Positions 15,075 through 23,444 of a stretch of 40,412 bases of DNA are shown here, piece after piece (position 1 is the stretch's first letter; every line of letters starts with the position of its first letter). The notes under the pieces were generated by a model that saw only the letters and a program-made list of their open reading frames with translations, ran no database searches and was not told where the DNA came from. This DNA is from Oscillospiraceae bacterium. GTDB lineage: Bacteria > Bacillota > Clostridia > Oscillospirales > Ruminococcaceae. The DNA lies in NCBI GenBank assembly GCA_021199855.1, contig JAJQHD010000025.1, forward strand, positions 1 through 40,412. Direction: 5' to 3'. A program made the position numbers and the translations under genes.

Positions 15075-17879
15075 TTATCTCTTTTCAATCACCCGCATGT
15101 ATTTGCATTGACGCTCTTCATTTGTGTAATTGGTACAGCCGTAGAAAATATCGCCATCTTTTTTCTTTACTATAAGATAACCATCACTGTATCTCGGGCA
15201 TTTTACGATATCATGCATATGAACCCGGTCGTTAGTCATGAAATCGCAGACCTCTGACTCATTCGTACACATCCAGAGATTCAAGCCATAGTTCTTATTG
15301 AATGTATATTTCATCGGGAAGCCACATTTTGGACAACGAATTTTGAACAAATCGACTGCCTGCATATTGATTTCGCCGTCATACGGAAGATTATTGTCCC
15401 TGATGAGTTCGACAAGGAATCTGGACGGACGGTTTTGCGGCGTTACTATGTACACGCGATTCTTGGTTCTCGTCATGGCGACATAAAACAGTCTTCGCTC
15501 TTCAGCAAACGGCATACTGTTATCTTCATATCTTACAAGCTTCATAATCGGGTCATCCTCAATCTGACAAGGAAATCCAAACTTTCCCTCAAACATGTTG
15601 ATAAGTATTACGTTGTCATAGCCGAGACCTTTTGCACTGTGAACGGTCATGAACGAGATTTTGACATTCGGATATTTTACGCTTCTGACTTCATTATTTC
15701 TGTACAATTCCTGAAACTTTCCCGTTTTAACAAGCCGATCCAAGTCAAAATTATATCTTCCGACAAGCAGAATCGTCTTCTTCTCTCCAAATTCGGAAAT
15801 AATTTTACCGATAATCTCCTCAACCTTTTCAGCCAGGTTTTTCATCATTTTATAAGAATCATCGAATGTCTCTATAACAATCGGGTTTTCAAGATGCTTC
15901 GGTGAAATCAGCTGTTTGCGAATCTGAGTTGAATTTTTCTGGACGAATTTGCCTGCGATGTCTATAAGCTCCTGAGAATTGCGATATGTATGAGTTATTT
16001 TGAGTTCCGTTCCTCCTCCAACAAGCTCAACGAATTTGGTGAATAGTGTTATATCCGAGCCTGAAAACGCAAAGATGGACTGCCAGTCATCTCCGACAGC
16101 AACAACCTTGGCATTGGTTATTTCAGAAAGAGTCTTTGTGAGATTGAACCGCTGTCTGGCAATATCCTGAAACTCATCTATGATGATATACTTGTAAGGA
16201 AGCTCCAGCTGCTGACTCTCTATCTCATGAAGATAGTATTGAGCATCGTTAATCATATCCGCAAAGTCAATCTGGTTTGCCGCTTTAAGAGCCTCCTGAT
16301 AATGATTATATACCGGTTCAGCGATGTCTAAAAACAGTAGAGTTCTCGGGTTGTCCGTCTTTTTGCGGAGAATTCTGAACCCGCTTTCATCATAGCCTGC
16401 GGTTTTATATTGCTCGATAAATTGCATCATAAACTGGACAAGACTATAAATGTACTTGTCCTTGCCGGTTTCAACTATCTTTTTGTATACATCATCGAAG
16501 CTTCTCGGCTTCAGAATAAACCCGTGACGTGTAAGCTCCTCTTCGAGGTGCTCTAAGAGAGGACGGCGGTCGTTATAGAATGACCACGTTTCAATCAAAT
16601 CGGTCTTGCTGATAGAGTGAAGATGCCGCTTGCTTCTGATGGATTTCTTATATCTTTCCATCTGTGCCGGCGTGAATATGCCACTATAACCGCTTTGGGA
16701 AAGAGCATAATGTTCAAGCCACGCAGTGTGTTCTCCCTGAGAAATGAAAAAGTCGGGAGTGTACTTTTTATTCTTTGAGAGAGTTCCGAATGGGTATACT
16801 TTCTCGTATTCGTAATCAATGCCGTTGAGATACAAAAAGTTGGCAATCTGAACTTCCTGGACTGAACACAGATATTCACCGGTAATAGTCTTGATTCTCC
16901 GCGAGCGTTGCTCAGCGACAGACTGGACATATTCGCCCAAGCCACTTTTGATGGTCTCATAGGTCTGAGAAGCTTTATAGAGATGGTACTGGTTGAGATT
17001 TTCAAAGTTGAACGCATCATCAGGAATGTCAAAATAGTATCCCAAGAATAAAACAAGATTCCTCATGAGCTTCTTGTCGTCAAATATCCGCTTTTCGAGA
17101 ATATCCGAGATGATACTGTAGGAACTGAAGTTAATTTCCGGCGGCTCTGCGGAAAACTTCTTGACTATGTCATAAGCGAACGAGTGGAATGTGCAGATTC
17201 TCGCAGGAATCTGAAGCTTCTTGTTTATTCTCTCCTGAAGCTCTGCAATGGCTTTGTTGGTGTATGAGATGACGATTATCTCCTCCGGGCGAATATTCTT
17301 CTTTTCGACGAGATACTTAACCTTTGCCGCCATTGTGGTGGTCTTCCCTGCTCCGGCGCCAGCAACAAGCAGGCAGTAATCGTCGTCAGTTATAACAGCT
17401 CGCCGCTGTTCTTCATCTAGCTTGATATCCGGGTCAATATCTTTCAGAATATTATCGAAATACTCGCTTTCATTCTGGAGAACGCTGTCCACGTAATTTG
17501 CGTTATGAGTGGCAATGTCGGTATCAAGAGACTTCATTTTTGCAAGAAAACGCCTGAGAGTAGCCGCATCAATGCGGAACTTCCGGGCGTTATTCTGCAC
17601 ATATTGAAGTATCATCGGATTGTCAAAAGTCGAAAAATATCCTCCATAAATGTTGACAAGATATTCCTGCTCGCGACGCGAAATGTAATGGGAACTGTTG
17701 AAAAAGGCATAGTAATCCCTGTCAAAAGAAGTCAGGACACTGCTTATGTCGGAAAGATTCAAGTCAGACAAGTTCTGCTCACTTGTCCCAGAAAAGAATT
17801 TTCCCGGCAATCCACAATGAGGGCATCTCTCCGCCCTGTCCGAAATCTGATTCCCACATTCAGGGCACCTTATCAGCAC
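15075..17879 (-). CDS. UvrD/Rep-type (HelD-like) helicase with zinc ribbons and a PD-(D/E)XK-like insertion
   Basis: Superfamily 1 DNA helicase of 934 residues. Order of parts: N-terminal zinc ribbon (C5, C8, C19, C22); helical region; Q-motif LDEEQRRAV at 154-162; Walker A AGAGAGKTT at 173-181; an insertion (about 335-430) with E342, PDFF at 375-378 and WLEHYAL at 387-393, resembling the PD-(D/E)XK-like insert of helicase IV-type proteins; Walker B DEFQD at 568-572; motif III GDDWQSIFAFSGSD; motifs V and VI (MTVHSAKGLGYD, RRLFYVAMTRTKNRVYI); and a C-terminal cysteine-rich ribbon of topoisomerase type (RCPKCGFPM, WMC, VCDFM). Likely role in DNA repair or defence. It follows the HTH gene by 11 bases and forms an operon with it. 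Confidence 0.9.
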   Translation of the reverse strand: MLIRCPECGNQISDRAERCPHCGLPGKFFSGTSEQNLSDLNLSDISSVLTSFDRDYYAFFNSSHYISRREQEYLVNIYGGYFSTFDNPMILQYVQNNARKFRIDAATLRRFLAKMKSLDTDIATHNANYVDSVLQNESEYFDNILKDIDPDIKLDEEQRRAVITDDDYCLLVAGAGAGKTTTMAAKVKYLVEKKNIRPEEIIVISYTNKAIAELQERINKKLQIPARICTFHSFAYDIVKKFSAEPPEINFSSYSIISDILEKRIFDDKKLMRNLVLFLGYYFDIPDDAFNFENLNQYHLYKASQTYETIKSGLGEYVQSVAEQRSRRIKTITGEYLCSVQEVQIANFLYLNGIDYEYEKVYPFGTLSKNKKYTPDFFISQGEHTAWLEHYALSQSGYSGIFTPAQMERYKKSIRSKRHLHSISKTDLIETWSFYNDRRPLLEHLEEELTRHGFILKPRSFDDVYKKIVETGKDKYIYSLVQFMMQFIEQYKTAGYDESGFRILRKKTDNPRTLLFLDIAEPVYNHYQEALKAANQIDFADMINDAQYYLHEIESQQLELPYKYIIIDEFQDIARQRFNLTKTLSEITNAKVVAVGDDWQSIFAFSGSDITLFTKFVELVGGGTELKITHTYRNSQELIDIAGKFVQKNSTQIRKQLISPKHLENPIVIETFDDSYKMMKNLAEKVEEIIGKIISEFGEKKTILLVGRYNFDLDRLVKTGKFQELYRNNEVRSVKYPNVKISFMTVHSAKGLGYDNVILINMFEGKFGFPCQIEDDPIMKLVRYEDNSMPFAEERRLFYVAMTRTKNRVYIVTPQNRPSRFLVELIRDNNLPYDGEINMQAVDLFKIRCPKCGFPMKYTFNKNYGLNLWMCTNESEVCDFMTNDRVHMHDIVKCPRYSDGYLIVKKKDGDIFYGCTNYTNEERQCKYMRVIEKR

Positions 17880-17890
17880 TTATTGTCACC

Positions 17891-18634
17891 TCATGTTGTT
17901 TCGTTATTGTCTAAAAGTCCGAACTTTTTCAGTCTCTCGCGGATAGAGTTATTGCTTCTTTTCAGAGTAACAGCAATCTCGCTTATCGAAACATCTTTTA
18001 AATACAAATCCCTTAAACACTCATCATGCTCTTCTGACCAAGGCTGACCTGCATTCTCTCGTTGTCCATAACGAGAATTGTTGACATCAGTTATAGTATC
18101 GATATTATCAAGGATGAATTTCTGAGCGGCGCGATTGTAGACAGTGACATAATATACACCGTACATTTCAGTTCTTTGCTGAGAAGTTATGCCAACTGTG
18201 TTTCCGTTTTTGGTTGGAACCTTTTTTGTCTTTCCATTACTATCGACTATTTCCTCAAGAATCCCGACGCTGATAAGCCATGAAGTTATACTGCGATACT
18301 TTATTTCGGACATAGTATCCGTGTCTATAAGAGAGTTAATCCGCTCAGCAAGATTACTGACTGGAATCGGATTATCAGAGAACCGGAAATCATCACGAAC
18401 CTCCAAAGGCAGATAGAAAGGCAACTTTTTCGACTTGGCGGTCTTTTCAACCTTTCCGCCATTATCTATAACCGACTGCAAAACTCCCGCAACATACGTA
18501 AAGCAACGTGAAAGTTTCAGCTGATTTATAACATCATCTTCCGGAGCAAGATTTCCGGAAATCGGGTCGACACCGCTTGCAAGCTTCTCCATGTACATCT
18601 TTGCCTTGCTGAGGATTTCAATATCGGTTGCCAT
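17891..18634 (-). CDS. Unknown protein with C-terminal HTH domain, helicase partner
   Basis: A 247-residue protein. The C-terminus (about 199-241, from WSEEHDECLRDLYL to RERLKKFGLL) is a Myb/SANT- or GcrA-like helix-turn-helix. The N-terminal ~65 residues are helical (MEKLASGVDPISGNLAPEDD), and the middle part contains a winged-helix-like stretch (YRSITSWLISVGILEE), with lysine-rich segments typical of nucleic-acid contacts. I cannot name the family. As first gene of a two-gene operon with the helicase it may load or regulate that enzyme. A promoter lies 36-64 bases upstream. Codon use and base composition are more A+T-rich than in the guaA gene next door, as in the helicase, suggesting joint transfer. 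Confidence 0.75.
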   Translation of the reverse strand: MATDIEILSKAKMYMEKLASGVDPISGNLAPEDDVINQLKLSRCFTYVAGVLQSVIDNGGKVEKTAKSKKLPFYLPLEVRDDFRFSDNPIPVSNLAERINSLIDTDTMSEIKYRSITSWLISVGILEEIVDSNGKTKKVPTKNGNTVGITSQQRTEMYGVYYVTVYNRAAQKFILDNIDTITDVNNSRYGQRENAGQPWSEEHDECLRDLYLKDVSISEIAVTLKRSNNSIRERLKKFGLLDNNETT

Positions 18635-18669
18635 TAGCGTGCATCTTCTTTCCTGATATTTCTGAATTT

Positions 18670-18698
18670 ATTGTAACACATAATTGTTAAAAATGCAA
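18670..18698 (-). promoter_or_regulatory. Sigma-A promoter of the HTH-helicase operon
   Basis: On the minus strand TTGCAT (18698-18693), 17 bases, TACAAT (18675-18670). Confidence 0.7.
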
Positions 18699-18734
18699 TA
18701 CAGGAAAGAGTTAATATCACAACTTTTCTACCGT

Positions 18735-18775
18735 AAAAAGAGCCACCCGACTCTAGAAGGCGGATAGCTCTTTTT
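18735..18775 (-). terminator. Intrinsic terminator of guaA
   Basis: AAAAAGAGC (18735-18743) pairs with GCTCTTTTT (18767-18775), with partial pairing inside the loop. It lies 20 bases after the guaA stop and has T-runs on both strands. Confidence 0.8.
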
Positions 18776-18795
18776 ATAATAATTAGACTAGTTAA

Positions 18796-20340
18796 TCATT
18801 CCCATTCAATAGTCGCCGGAGGTTTAGTAGTTATATCATAAACTACTCTATTAATCCCATTAGTCTCATTGATAATCCTTGACGAGCAGCGCTCTAATAC
18901 ATCATAGGGAATTTTGGCGAAGTCGGCGGTCATGAAGTCCTGGGTCGTGACGGCGCGGAGAGCTAGGGTGTAGTCATAGGTTCTGCCGTCGCCCATTACT
19001 CCTACTGAACGCATGGTCGTCAGGACGGCGAAGAACTGGCTTAAATCCTTATCGACGCCGCTCTTTGCGAGCTCATCCCGGAAGACCCAGTCGGCGTCCT
19101 GAAGGATTGTAAGTCTCTCGTCGGTGATTTCGCCGATGATTCTGATTGCGAGACCCGGTCCCGGGAATGGCTGGCGGTTGACGAGTTTGTCGGAAAGCCC
19201 CAAAGTTCTGCCGAGTGCTCTCACCTCGTCCTTAAACAGCATCCTGAGCGGCTCTATAATCTCCTCAAAATCGACGTAATCGGGAAGACCGCCGACGTTG
19301 TGGTGGCTCTTGATGACGGCGGCGTCGCCTGCTCCCGACTCGATGACGTCGGGATAGATGGTGCCTTGCGCAAGGTACTCGACGTGCCCGATTTTCTTCG
19401 CCTCAGCCTCGAAAACGCGGATGAACTCCTCGCCGATAATCTTTCTCTTCTGCTCGGGAGCTGAAACACCGTTGAGCTTCGCCATGAAGCGGTCCTTGGC
19501 GTTGACACGGACGAAATTGACCTCCCAGTCGGCGAAAGCTTCCTCGACCTCGTCGCCTTCGTTCTTTCTCATAAAACCATGGTCGACGAAAATGCAGGTG
19601 AGATGTGAACCGACTGCCTTCGAGAGAAGCGCCGCACAGACGGACGAGTCGACCCCGCCGGAAAGCGCAAGGAGCACTCTCTTGTCGCCGACCTTTTCAC
19701 GAAGCTCGGCAATTGCGGTCTCGGCGTATCTCTCCATAGTCCAGTCGCCGCGGCATCCACAAACTTCGTAGAGAAAACTGCGAAGCATCTGGAAGCCGTA
19801 TTCAGTGTGGTTGACTTCCGGATGAAATTGCACTGCATAGAGCTTTCTTGCCGGGTTCTCCATCGCCGCAGTCGGGCAAACCGAGGTGTGAGCAGTCGTC
19901 ACAAATCCATCGGGAACACTTTTTATATAGTCAGTGTGGCTCATCCAGGTGATTGACTTTTCGGGGAGATTTTTGAATATAACCGACTCCGCCGAGAACT
20001 CCGTCTCAGTCTTACCGTACTCGCTGACGGGCGCGGTCGCCACTTCTCCTCCCAAAAGATATGCCATCAGCTGTGCGCCGTAGCAAATTCCCAAAATCGG
20101 GATTCCGAGCTCGAAAATTTCGGGAGAGACGGACGGCGAATCGTCCTTATAAACGCTCTTCGGTCCGCCGGTGAAGATGATTCCGACCGGATTTTCGGAT
20201 TTAATCATGTCAATCGACGCCTTGCGGTAGGGCACAACCTCGCAGTAGACGTTCGCTTCACGCACACGCCGTGCGATGAGCTGGTTGTACTGTCCACCGA
20301 AGTCGATTATTAGTACTTTTTCGTGTGAATTAATTTGCAT
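18796..20340 (-). CDS. guaA: GMP synthase (glutamine-hydrolysing)
   Basis: Converts XMP to GMP with glutamine and ATP. Both halves are intact in 514 residues: class I glutamine amidotransferase with catalytic C86 in GICYGAQ, H173 and E175 in QFHPEV; then the ATP-pyrophosphatase domain with the PP-loop SGGVDSS at 227-233; then the dimerisation domain ending [11 protein letters not shown]. Oddly, it lies only 23 bases behind a DUF234 ATPase gene and has no promoter of its own that I can see. A hairpin ACGGCG/CGCCGT (20356-20372) overlaps the ATPase stop and precedes the guaA ribosome site GGAAAGGACG. No purine riboswitch is visible upstream. Confidence 0.97.
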   Translation of the reverse strand: MQINSHEKVLIIDFGGQYNQLIARRVREANVYCEVVPYRKASIDMIKSENPVGIIFTGGPKSVYKDDSPSVSPEIFELGIPILGICYGAQLMAYLLGGEVATAPVSEYGKTETEFSAESVIFKNLPEKSITWMSHTDYIKSVPDGFVTTAHTSVCPTAAMENPARKLYAVQFHPEVNHTEYGFQMLRSFLYEVCGCRGDWTMERYAETAIAELREKVGDKRVLLALSGGVDSSVCAALLSKAVGSHLTCIFVDHGFMRKNEGDEVEEAFADWEVNFVRVNAKDRFMAKLNGVSAPEQKRKIIGEEFIRVFEAEAKKIGHVEYLAQGTIYPDVIESGAGDAAVIKSHHNVGGLPDYVDFEEIIEPLRMLFKDEVRALGRTLGLSDKLVNRQPFPGPGLAIRIIGEITDERLTILQDADWVFRDELAKSGVDKDLSQFFAVLTTMRSVGVMGDGRTYDYTLALRAVTTQDFMTADFAKIPYDVLERCSSRIINETNGINRVVYDITTKPPATIEWE

Positions 20341-20363
20341 ATTTTCGTCCTTTCCACGGCGAT

Positions 20364-21764
20364 TTACGCCGTTATATCATCAATCCCGATTAAGAGAATC
20401 CGGCTGTCGTTTTTTGCTTCTTCTATCAGCGAATCGCTGAATCCACTCTTTGAAAAAAGTGCAAAATAGCAGTTATCTATGTCTTTTGAGAATACACCCG
20501 CACTCTCTTTCAGCTTGTTAAGAACAGCAGGAGTCATGATTTCATTCCGCCACTTGCACTCGCAGAAGATGTAATCTCTTCCGTCCTGCGCAATCAGGTC
20601 TATCTCGACCTGCGTGTGCGTCTTCTCACTCGAATGTCCCCACCATCTGCCGATTGATGTGAACATTATCGGAAGCTCGCACCGGGAGTTCTTTCTGAGA
20701 AGATACTCCATGCAAATCTTCTCGAAAACGATTCCCATATATTCGTTTAAGGAGGGTTCTATTCTTTTTTTGTAGAGAGCATCACTCGCTCCCGTCTCGA
20801 TGAGGGTACGGTTCGGGAAAACAAATCTGTACCAGAATCTGAACATGAAATCGGATATTCCATAAATCGTTTTTCGTGAACTTTCCTTCTCGCCAAAAGG
20901 AGTTTCTTTGTAGAGAATTCCCAAGTCGCAGAGGATACTGATGTATCTTAAACACTTCGCTGGCTCCTCGCCGATTTTCGTGGCAATTTCATTGCTCTTG
21001 GTGGCTCCACCAGCAATAGCTTCAATAACAGAGCTGTAAACGCCCGGCTCGACTACCTCCTGCCTCAAAAGCAAAAGTGGCTCTTCATAGAGATAGGCAG
21101 TCGTCCTTAAAAATTCGTGCCTGATGTTCTCCTCAAAGGTCTTCGACCGGTCTATATGTGAAAGATACAACGGAGTTCCGCCGAAGGCGCCATAAAGCAT
21201 CAGCTTCTCTTCATCCGTGAATCCGTCCATATATTCAAGGCTTGTCTTGTAATCAAACGTCTTCATGTGAAGCTGACCGGTTCGCCTGCCGAAAAGAGGG
21301 CTTTTTGAACCCAATACTTCCTTTTCCATGAATCCCATATAGCTTCCGCAAAGTACTAAAAACAGCTTTCCATGCTGAAGCCGATGGTCGATGAGGTGCT
21401 GAAGTTCCGAAAGAAGCGACATGTCCTTGCGGCAGAGATACGGGAATTCATCAAGAACCAGAACAAGTCGATTGCCTGCCTGTCTCTCGTCGATATATGT
21501 TATCGCATTCTCCCATGAAGAAAACGACTCCAGAGTCGTCTCGCCATAGTAGCTGAAAACTGCATCGGAGAATTTCTCGAGATTAAGTTTACGGTTGCTT
21601 TGCTCCGCCAAGTAGAATATCGACGGTTTATCCTTGCAAAATTCGTTTAAAAGAGTCGTTTTTCCGACTCGCCTGCGACCATAGAGGACAAACATCTGAA
21701 ATCTGTCCTCACGATACAGCTCATTGAGGCTTTCTAGCTCACTTTGCCTGCCTATAAACTCCAT
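20364..21764 (-). CDS. AAA-type ATPase with C-terminal DUF234 nuclease-like domain
   Basis: Archaeal-type P-loop ATPase of 466 residues. Walker A is GRRRVGKTT at 29-37, Walker [11 protein letters not shown] at 101-110, with the family start [14 protein letters not shown] winged-helix segment follows (about 245-300, [22 protein letters not shown]). The C-terminal DUF234 region (about 310-466) contains a PD-(D/E)XK-like set: E387, D389, and E402-C-K404 in FCECKW. Such proteins are common in anaerobes and their role is unresolved; a toxin-like or mobile-DNA-related function is often suspected. It is the first gene of a transcript with guaA, behind a consensus promoter with a palindrome after the -10. 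Confidence 0.88.
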   Translation of the reverse strand: MEFIGRQSELESLNELYREDRFQMFVLYGRRRVGKTTLLNEFCKDKPSIFYLAEQSNRKLNLEKFSDAVFSYYGETTLESFSSWENAITYIDERQAGNRLVLVLDEFPYLCRKDMSLLSELQHLIDHRLQHGKLFLVLCGSYMGFMEKEVLGSKSPLFGRRTGQLHMKTFDYKTSLEYMDGFTDEEKLMLYGAFGGTPLYLSHIDRSKTFEENIRHEFLRTTAYLYEEPLLLLRQEVVEPGVYSSVIEAIAGGATKSNEIATKIGEEPAKCLRYISILCDLGILYKETPFGEKESSRKTIYGISDFMFRFWYRFVFPNRTLIETGASDALYKKRIEPSLNEYMGIVFEKICMEYLLRKNSRCELPIMFTSIGRWWGHSSEKTHTQVEIDLIAQDGRDYIFCECKWRNEIMTPAVLNKLKESAGVFSKDIDNCYFALFSKSGFSDSLIEEAKNDSRILLIGIDDITA

Positions 21765-21783
21765 TTATGCCGCCTCCTAGCTA

Positions 21784-21843
21784 ATTAAATCTGGATTTAA
21801 TAAATCTCGATTCAATTATACTATGAGATGACACACTTGTCAA
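21784..21843 (-). promoter_or_regulatory. Consensus promoter plus palindromic operator before the DUF234 ATPase and guaA
   Basis: On the minus strand TTGACA (21843-21838) overlaps the capA-type stop codon; a 17-base spacer and TATAAT (21820-21815) follow. Downstream lies a perfect palindrome ATTAAATC TG GATTTAAT (21784-21801), and a related half-copy TAAATCTCGATT (21801-21812) repeats TAAATCTGGATT (21786-21797). The position, between start of transcription and ribosome site, suits a repressor operator. Confidence 0.72.
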
Positions 21844-23135
21844 GAGACATTTTCGGAAATATCGGTTTCTTCCTCCTGAATAGTATCGTCCACAAAATAC
21901 ATCACCCCATCATCATCAAACTGGATGCCGTAATCAAGGCACAGCTCATTCATGAGGTCGATAATCTGGCGGTATCTTGAAGAATATGTATCTTCGCCCT
22001 CAGTCAAAAGATAGACTTTGTAATTTTTTATGAACAGTGGGTTTATCGTGAGGGACTTGAAGCCGTCCTTGTCGACGGTGATGTTGAAAATGCAGGTCAA
22101 GCCGTCGATGTCGTCGTCGACATGCCAGAATATGAGATTTCCGATGCTATAGAAAATCGGCTTACCGTTATAGAATTCTATCGGCTGAAGAGTGTGCGAG
22201 TGTCCGCCGATGACGATGTCTGCACCGTTGTCGATAAGGGCTTTGCCCAGGTCTTTCTGATAGGATGTGACGTCGAAGGTCTCTTCCGTGCCGCAGTGCA
22301 TGAAGACGATGAGGACGTCGACCTGGGTGTCGTACTCGGCGATCTTTGCCAGGAAGTCCTGCGTTCTCTCGTCATCCATACTATAGACCATGTTGATTCC
22401 GGCGTGATCCTCCGAAGCGGCATAGCTTGACGAGAGATAGACCTTGTTGCATCCCGCAAAGCCGATTGTGACGCCGTTGACCTCTTTTATGACCAGGCTT
22501 TCTGCGTCCTCCTCGTCATAGCCTGCTCCGAAATATTCGATTCCGTAGTTCGTGAGGTTCTCAAAAGTGTTGAGAAGTGCGTCGTAGCCGAAGTCTCTCG
22601 TGTGGTTGTTCGCAAGATTCACGATGTCGATTCCGGCGTTCACAAAGCCTTCGAGCATTTCTGGAGGAGTCCGGAAGCCATAGCCCTCCGGCTTTTCCGA
22701 CTCTCCGGTGTCGCTGACGCAGGTCTCAAGGTTGACAATCGCAATGTCTGCGGCGCTGAAGATGTCGCTGACCTCTTTCCACGGATAGTCGACGCCCCAG
22801 CTGTAGCAGGCGTCCGCAAACTCGGAATCAATCGACGTGTCCCCGCCGATTGCGATGACGACCTCGCCGCTCTCCTCCGGCTCTTCTTCCGGAACCGGCT
22901 CTGTGGTGGCTTCTGTCGTGACTGTTGTCGGAGCAGTTGTGGCTTCGGTTGTCACTTCGGTAGTTGCTTCTGTAACGGAAGTGACATCCGGCTCGTCCTC
23001 AGTCGTCAGAGTGACGTCAGGCGAAACGACCTCCAAACTGTCGTCCTGAGCCATTCTTATAACCACCCCGACAACGACGGCAACCATGAACACGGCGGTG
23101 AAAATAATAATTATAATGCGGTGGGTTTTGGACAT
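21840..23135 (-). CDS. CapA-family (poly-gamma-glutamate synthesis type) metallophosphatase-like protein
   Basis: Membrane-anchored extracellular protein of 431 residues: one N-terminal membrane segment (about 6-27), a threonine- and glutamate-rich linker (about 42-88) of the kind seen in clostridial surface proteins, and a CapA domain (about 91-365). Family motifs are present: IAIGGDTSID with D99, IVNLETCVSD, NLANNHTRDFG, and GGHSHTLQPIEFYNGKPIFY followed by SIGNLIF. CapA proteins belong to the calcineurin-like fold and take part in capsule polymer metabolism in some species; no other capsule gene is near. The gene has a strong promoter and a leader of about 165 bases that holds a candidate terminator/antiterminator system. 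Confidence 0.9.
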   Translation of the reverse strand: MSKTHRIIIIIFTAVFMVAVVVGVVIRMAQDDSLEVVSPDVTLTTEDEPDVTSVTEATTEVTTEATTAPTTVTTEATTEPVPEEEPEESGEVVIAIGGDTSIDSEFADACYSWGVDYPWKEVSDIFSAADIAIVNLETCVSDTGESEKPEGYGFRTPPEMLEGFVNAGIDIVNLANNHTRDFGYDALLNTFENLTNYGIEYFGAGYDEEDAESLVIKEVNGVTIGFAGCNKVYLSSSYAASEDHAGINMVYSMDDERTQDFLAKIAEYDTQVDVLIVFMHCGTEETFDVTSYQKDLGKALIDNGADIVIGGHSHTLQPIEFYNGKPIFYSIGNLIFWHVDDDIDGLTCIFNITVDKDGFKSLTINPLFIKNYKVYLLTEGEDTYSSRYRQIIDLMNELCLDYGIQFDDDGVMYFVDDTIQEEETDISENVS

Positions 23136-23172
23136 TTTAGCTCCTTTTATCGCAAATAATCAGTATATACTG

Positions 23173-23197
23173 AAAAAGGGGACGATTGCTCATCCCC
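23173..23197 (-). terminator. Attenuator-type terminator in the capA leader
   Basis: On the minus strand GGGGA (23197-23193) pairs with TCCCC (23182-23178), extended by two pairs past a mismatch, and is followed by TTTTT (23177-23173). It precedes the capA start by about 40 bases, so it must be read through for expression. Confidence 0.65.
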
Positions 23198-23300
23198 GGT
23201 TTTAGGTTCTCACTTAATGGCAGAGACTCGCCGCTTTTTTAGGTTCTCACTTGGTGGTGGAGAATCACCGCTTTAAGACCGGAGCAAAGCTCTTATCTTC
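23194..23300 (-). promoter_or_regulatory. Structured 5' leader of capA: two tandem hairpin/pseudoknot units in an enclosing stem
   Basis: Two 34-base units (23274-23241 and 23237-23204 in transcript order) differ at seven or so positions. Each starts AAAGCGG and ends AAGTGAGAACCT. In unit 1 GGTG pairs with CACC around ATTCTC; in unit 2 GGCG pairs with TGCC around AGTCTC, so the third pair covaries (T-A to C-G). The loop TCTC can pair with the downstream GAGA as an H-type pseudoknot in both. CTCCGGT (23284-23278) before the units can pair with ACCGGGG (23200-23194) after them, and the latter's GGGG is also the 5' arm of the terminator. I cannot match it to a known riboswitch. Confidence 0.6.
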
Positions 23301-23306
23301 AATTAC

Positions 23307-23335
23307 ATTATACACAATCTGCCGGCAGAAATCAA
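23307..23335 (-). promoter_or_regulatory. Sigma-A promoter of capA
   Basis: On the minus strand TTGATT (23335-23330), 17 bases, TATAAT (23312-23307). Transcription should begin near 23300, giving a leader of about 165 bases. Confidence 0.82.
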
Positions 23336-23404
23336 CCTTTTTTCAAAAATATTTTTGTTCATCTGTCCTCAAAATGCACCGTAATTTTCACGAATTGAAA
23401 ATCC

Positions 23405-23432
23405 AAAAGCCTCCCGGATTCCGGAAGGCTTT
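23405..23432 (-). terminator. Terminator of the signal-peptidase-like gene
   Basis: AAAGCCT (23406-23412) pairs with AGGCTTT (23426-23432), with CCGG/CCGG inside; the T-run on the minus strand is short (TTTT). Confidence 0.65.
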
Positions 23433-23444
23433 GATGTTACTGTT

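Noticed and set aside
14242-15111. Long plus-strand open frame opposite the R-M gene
   Set aside because: It lies antisense to the conserved N-terminal domain of the R-M protein and continues across promoter and terminator; no ribosome site or family motif.
18635-18795. Purine riboswitch searched for around guaA
   Set aside because: This side is downstream of guaA; on the upstream side only 23 bases separate it from the ATPase gene and no purine-aptamer motifs were found before that gene either.
23194-23300. capA leader as T-box, guanidine-II or preQ1 element
   Set aside because: The T-box specifier/AGGGTGG motif is missing, the loops are TCTC rather than ACGR, and the preQ1 A-rich tail pattern is absent.
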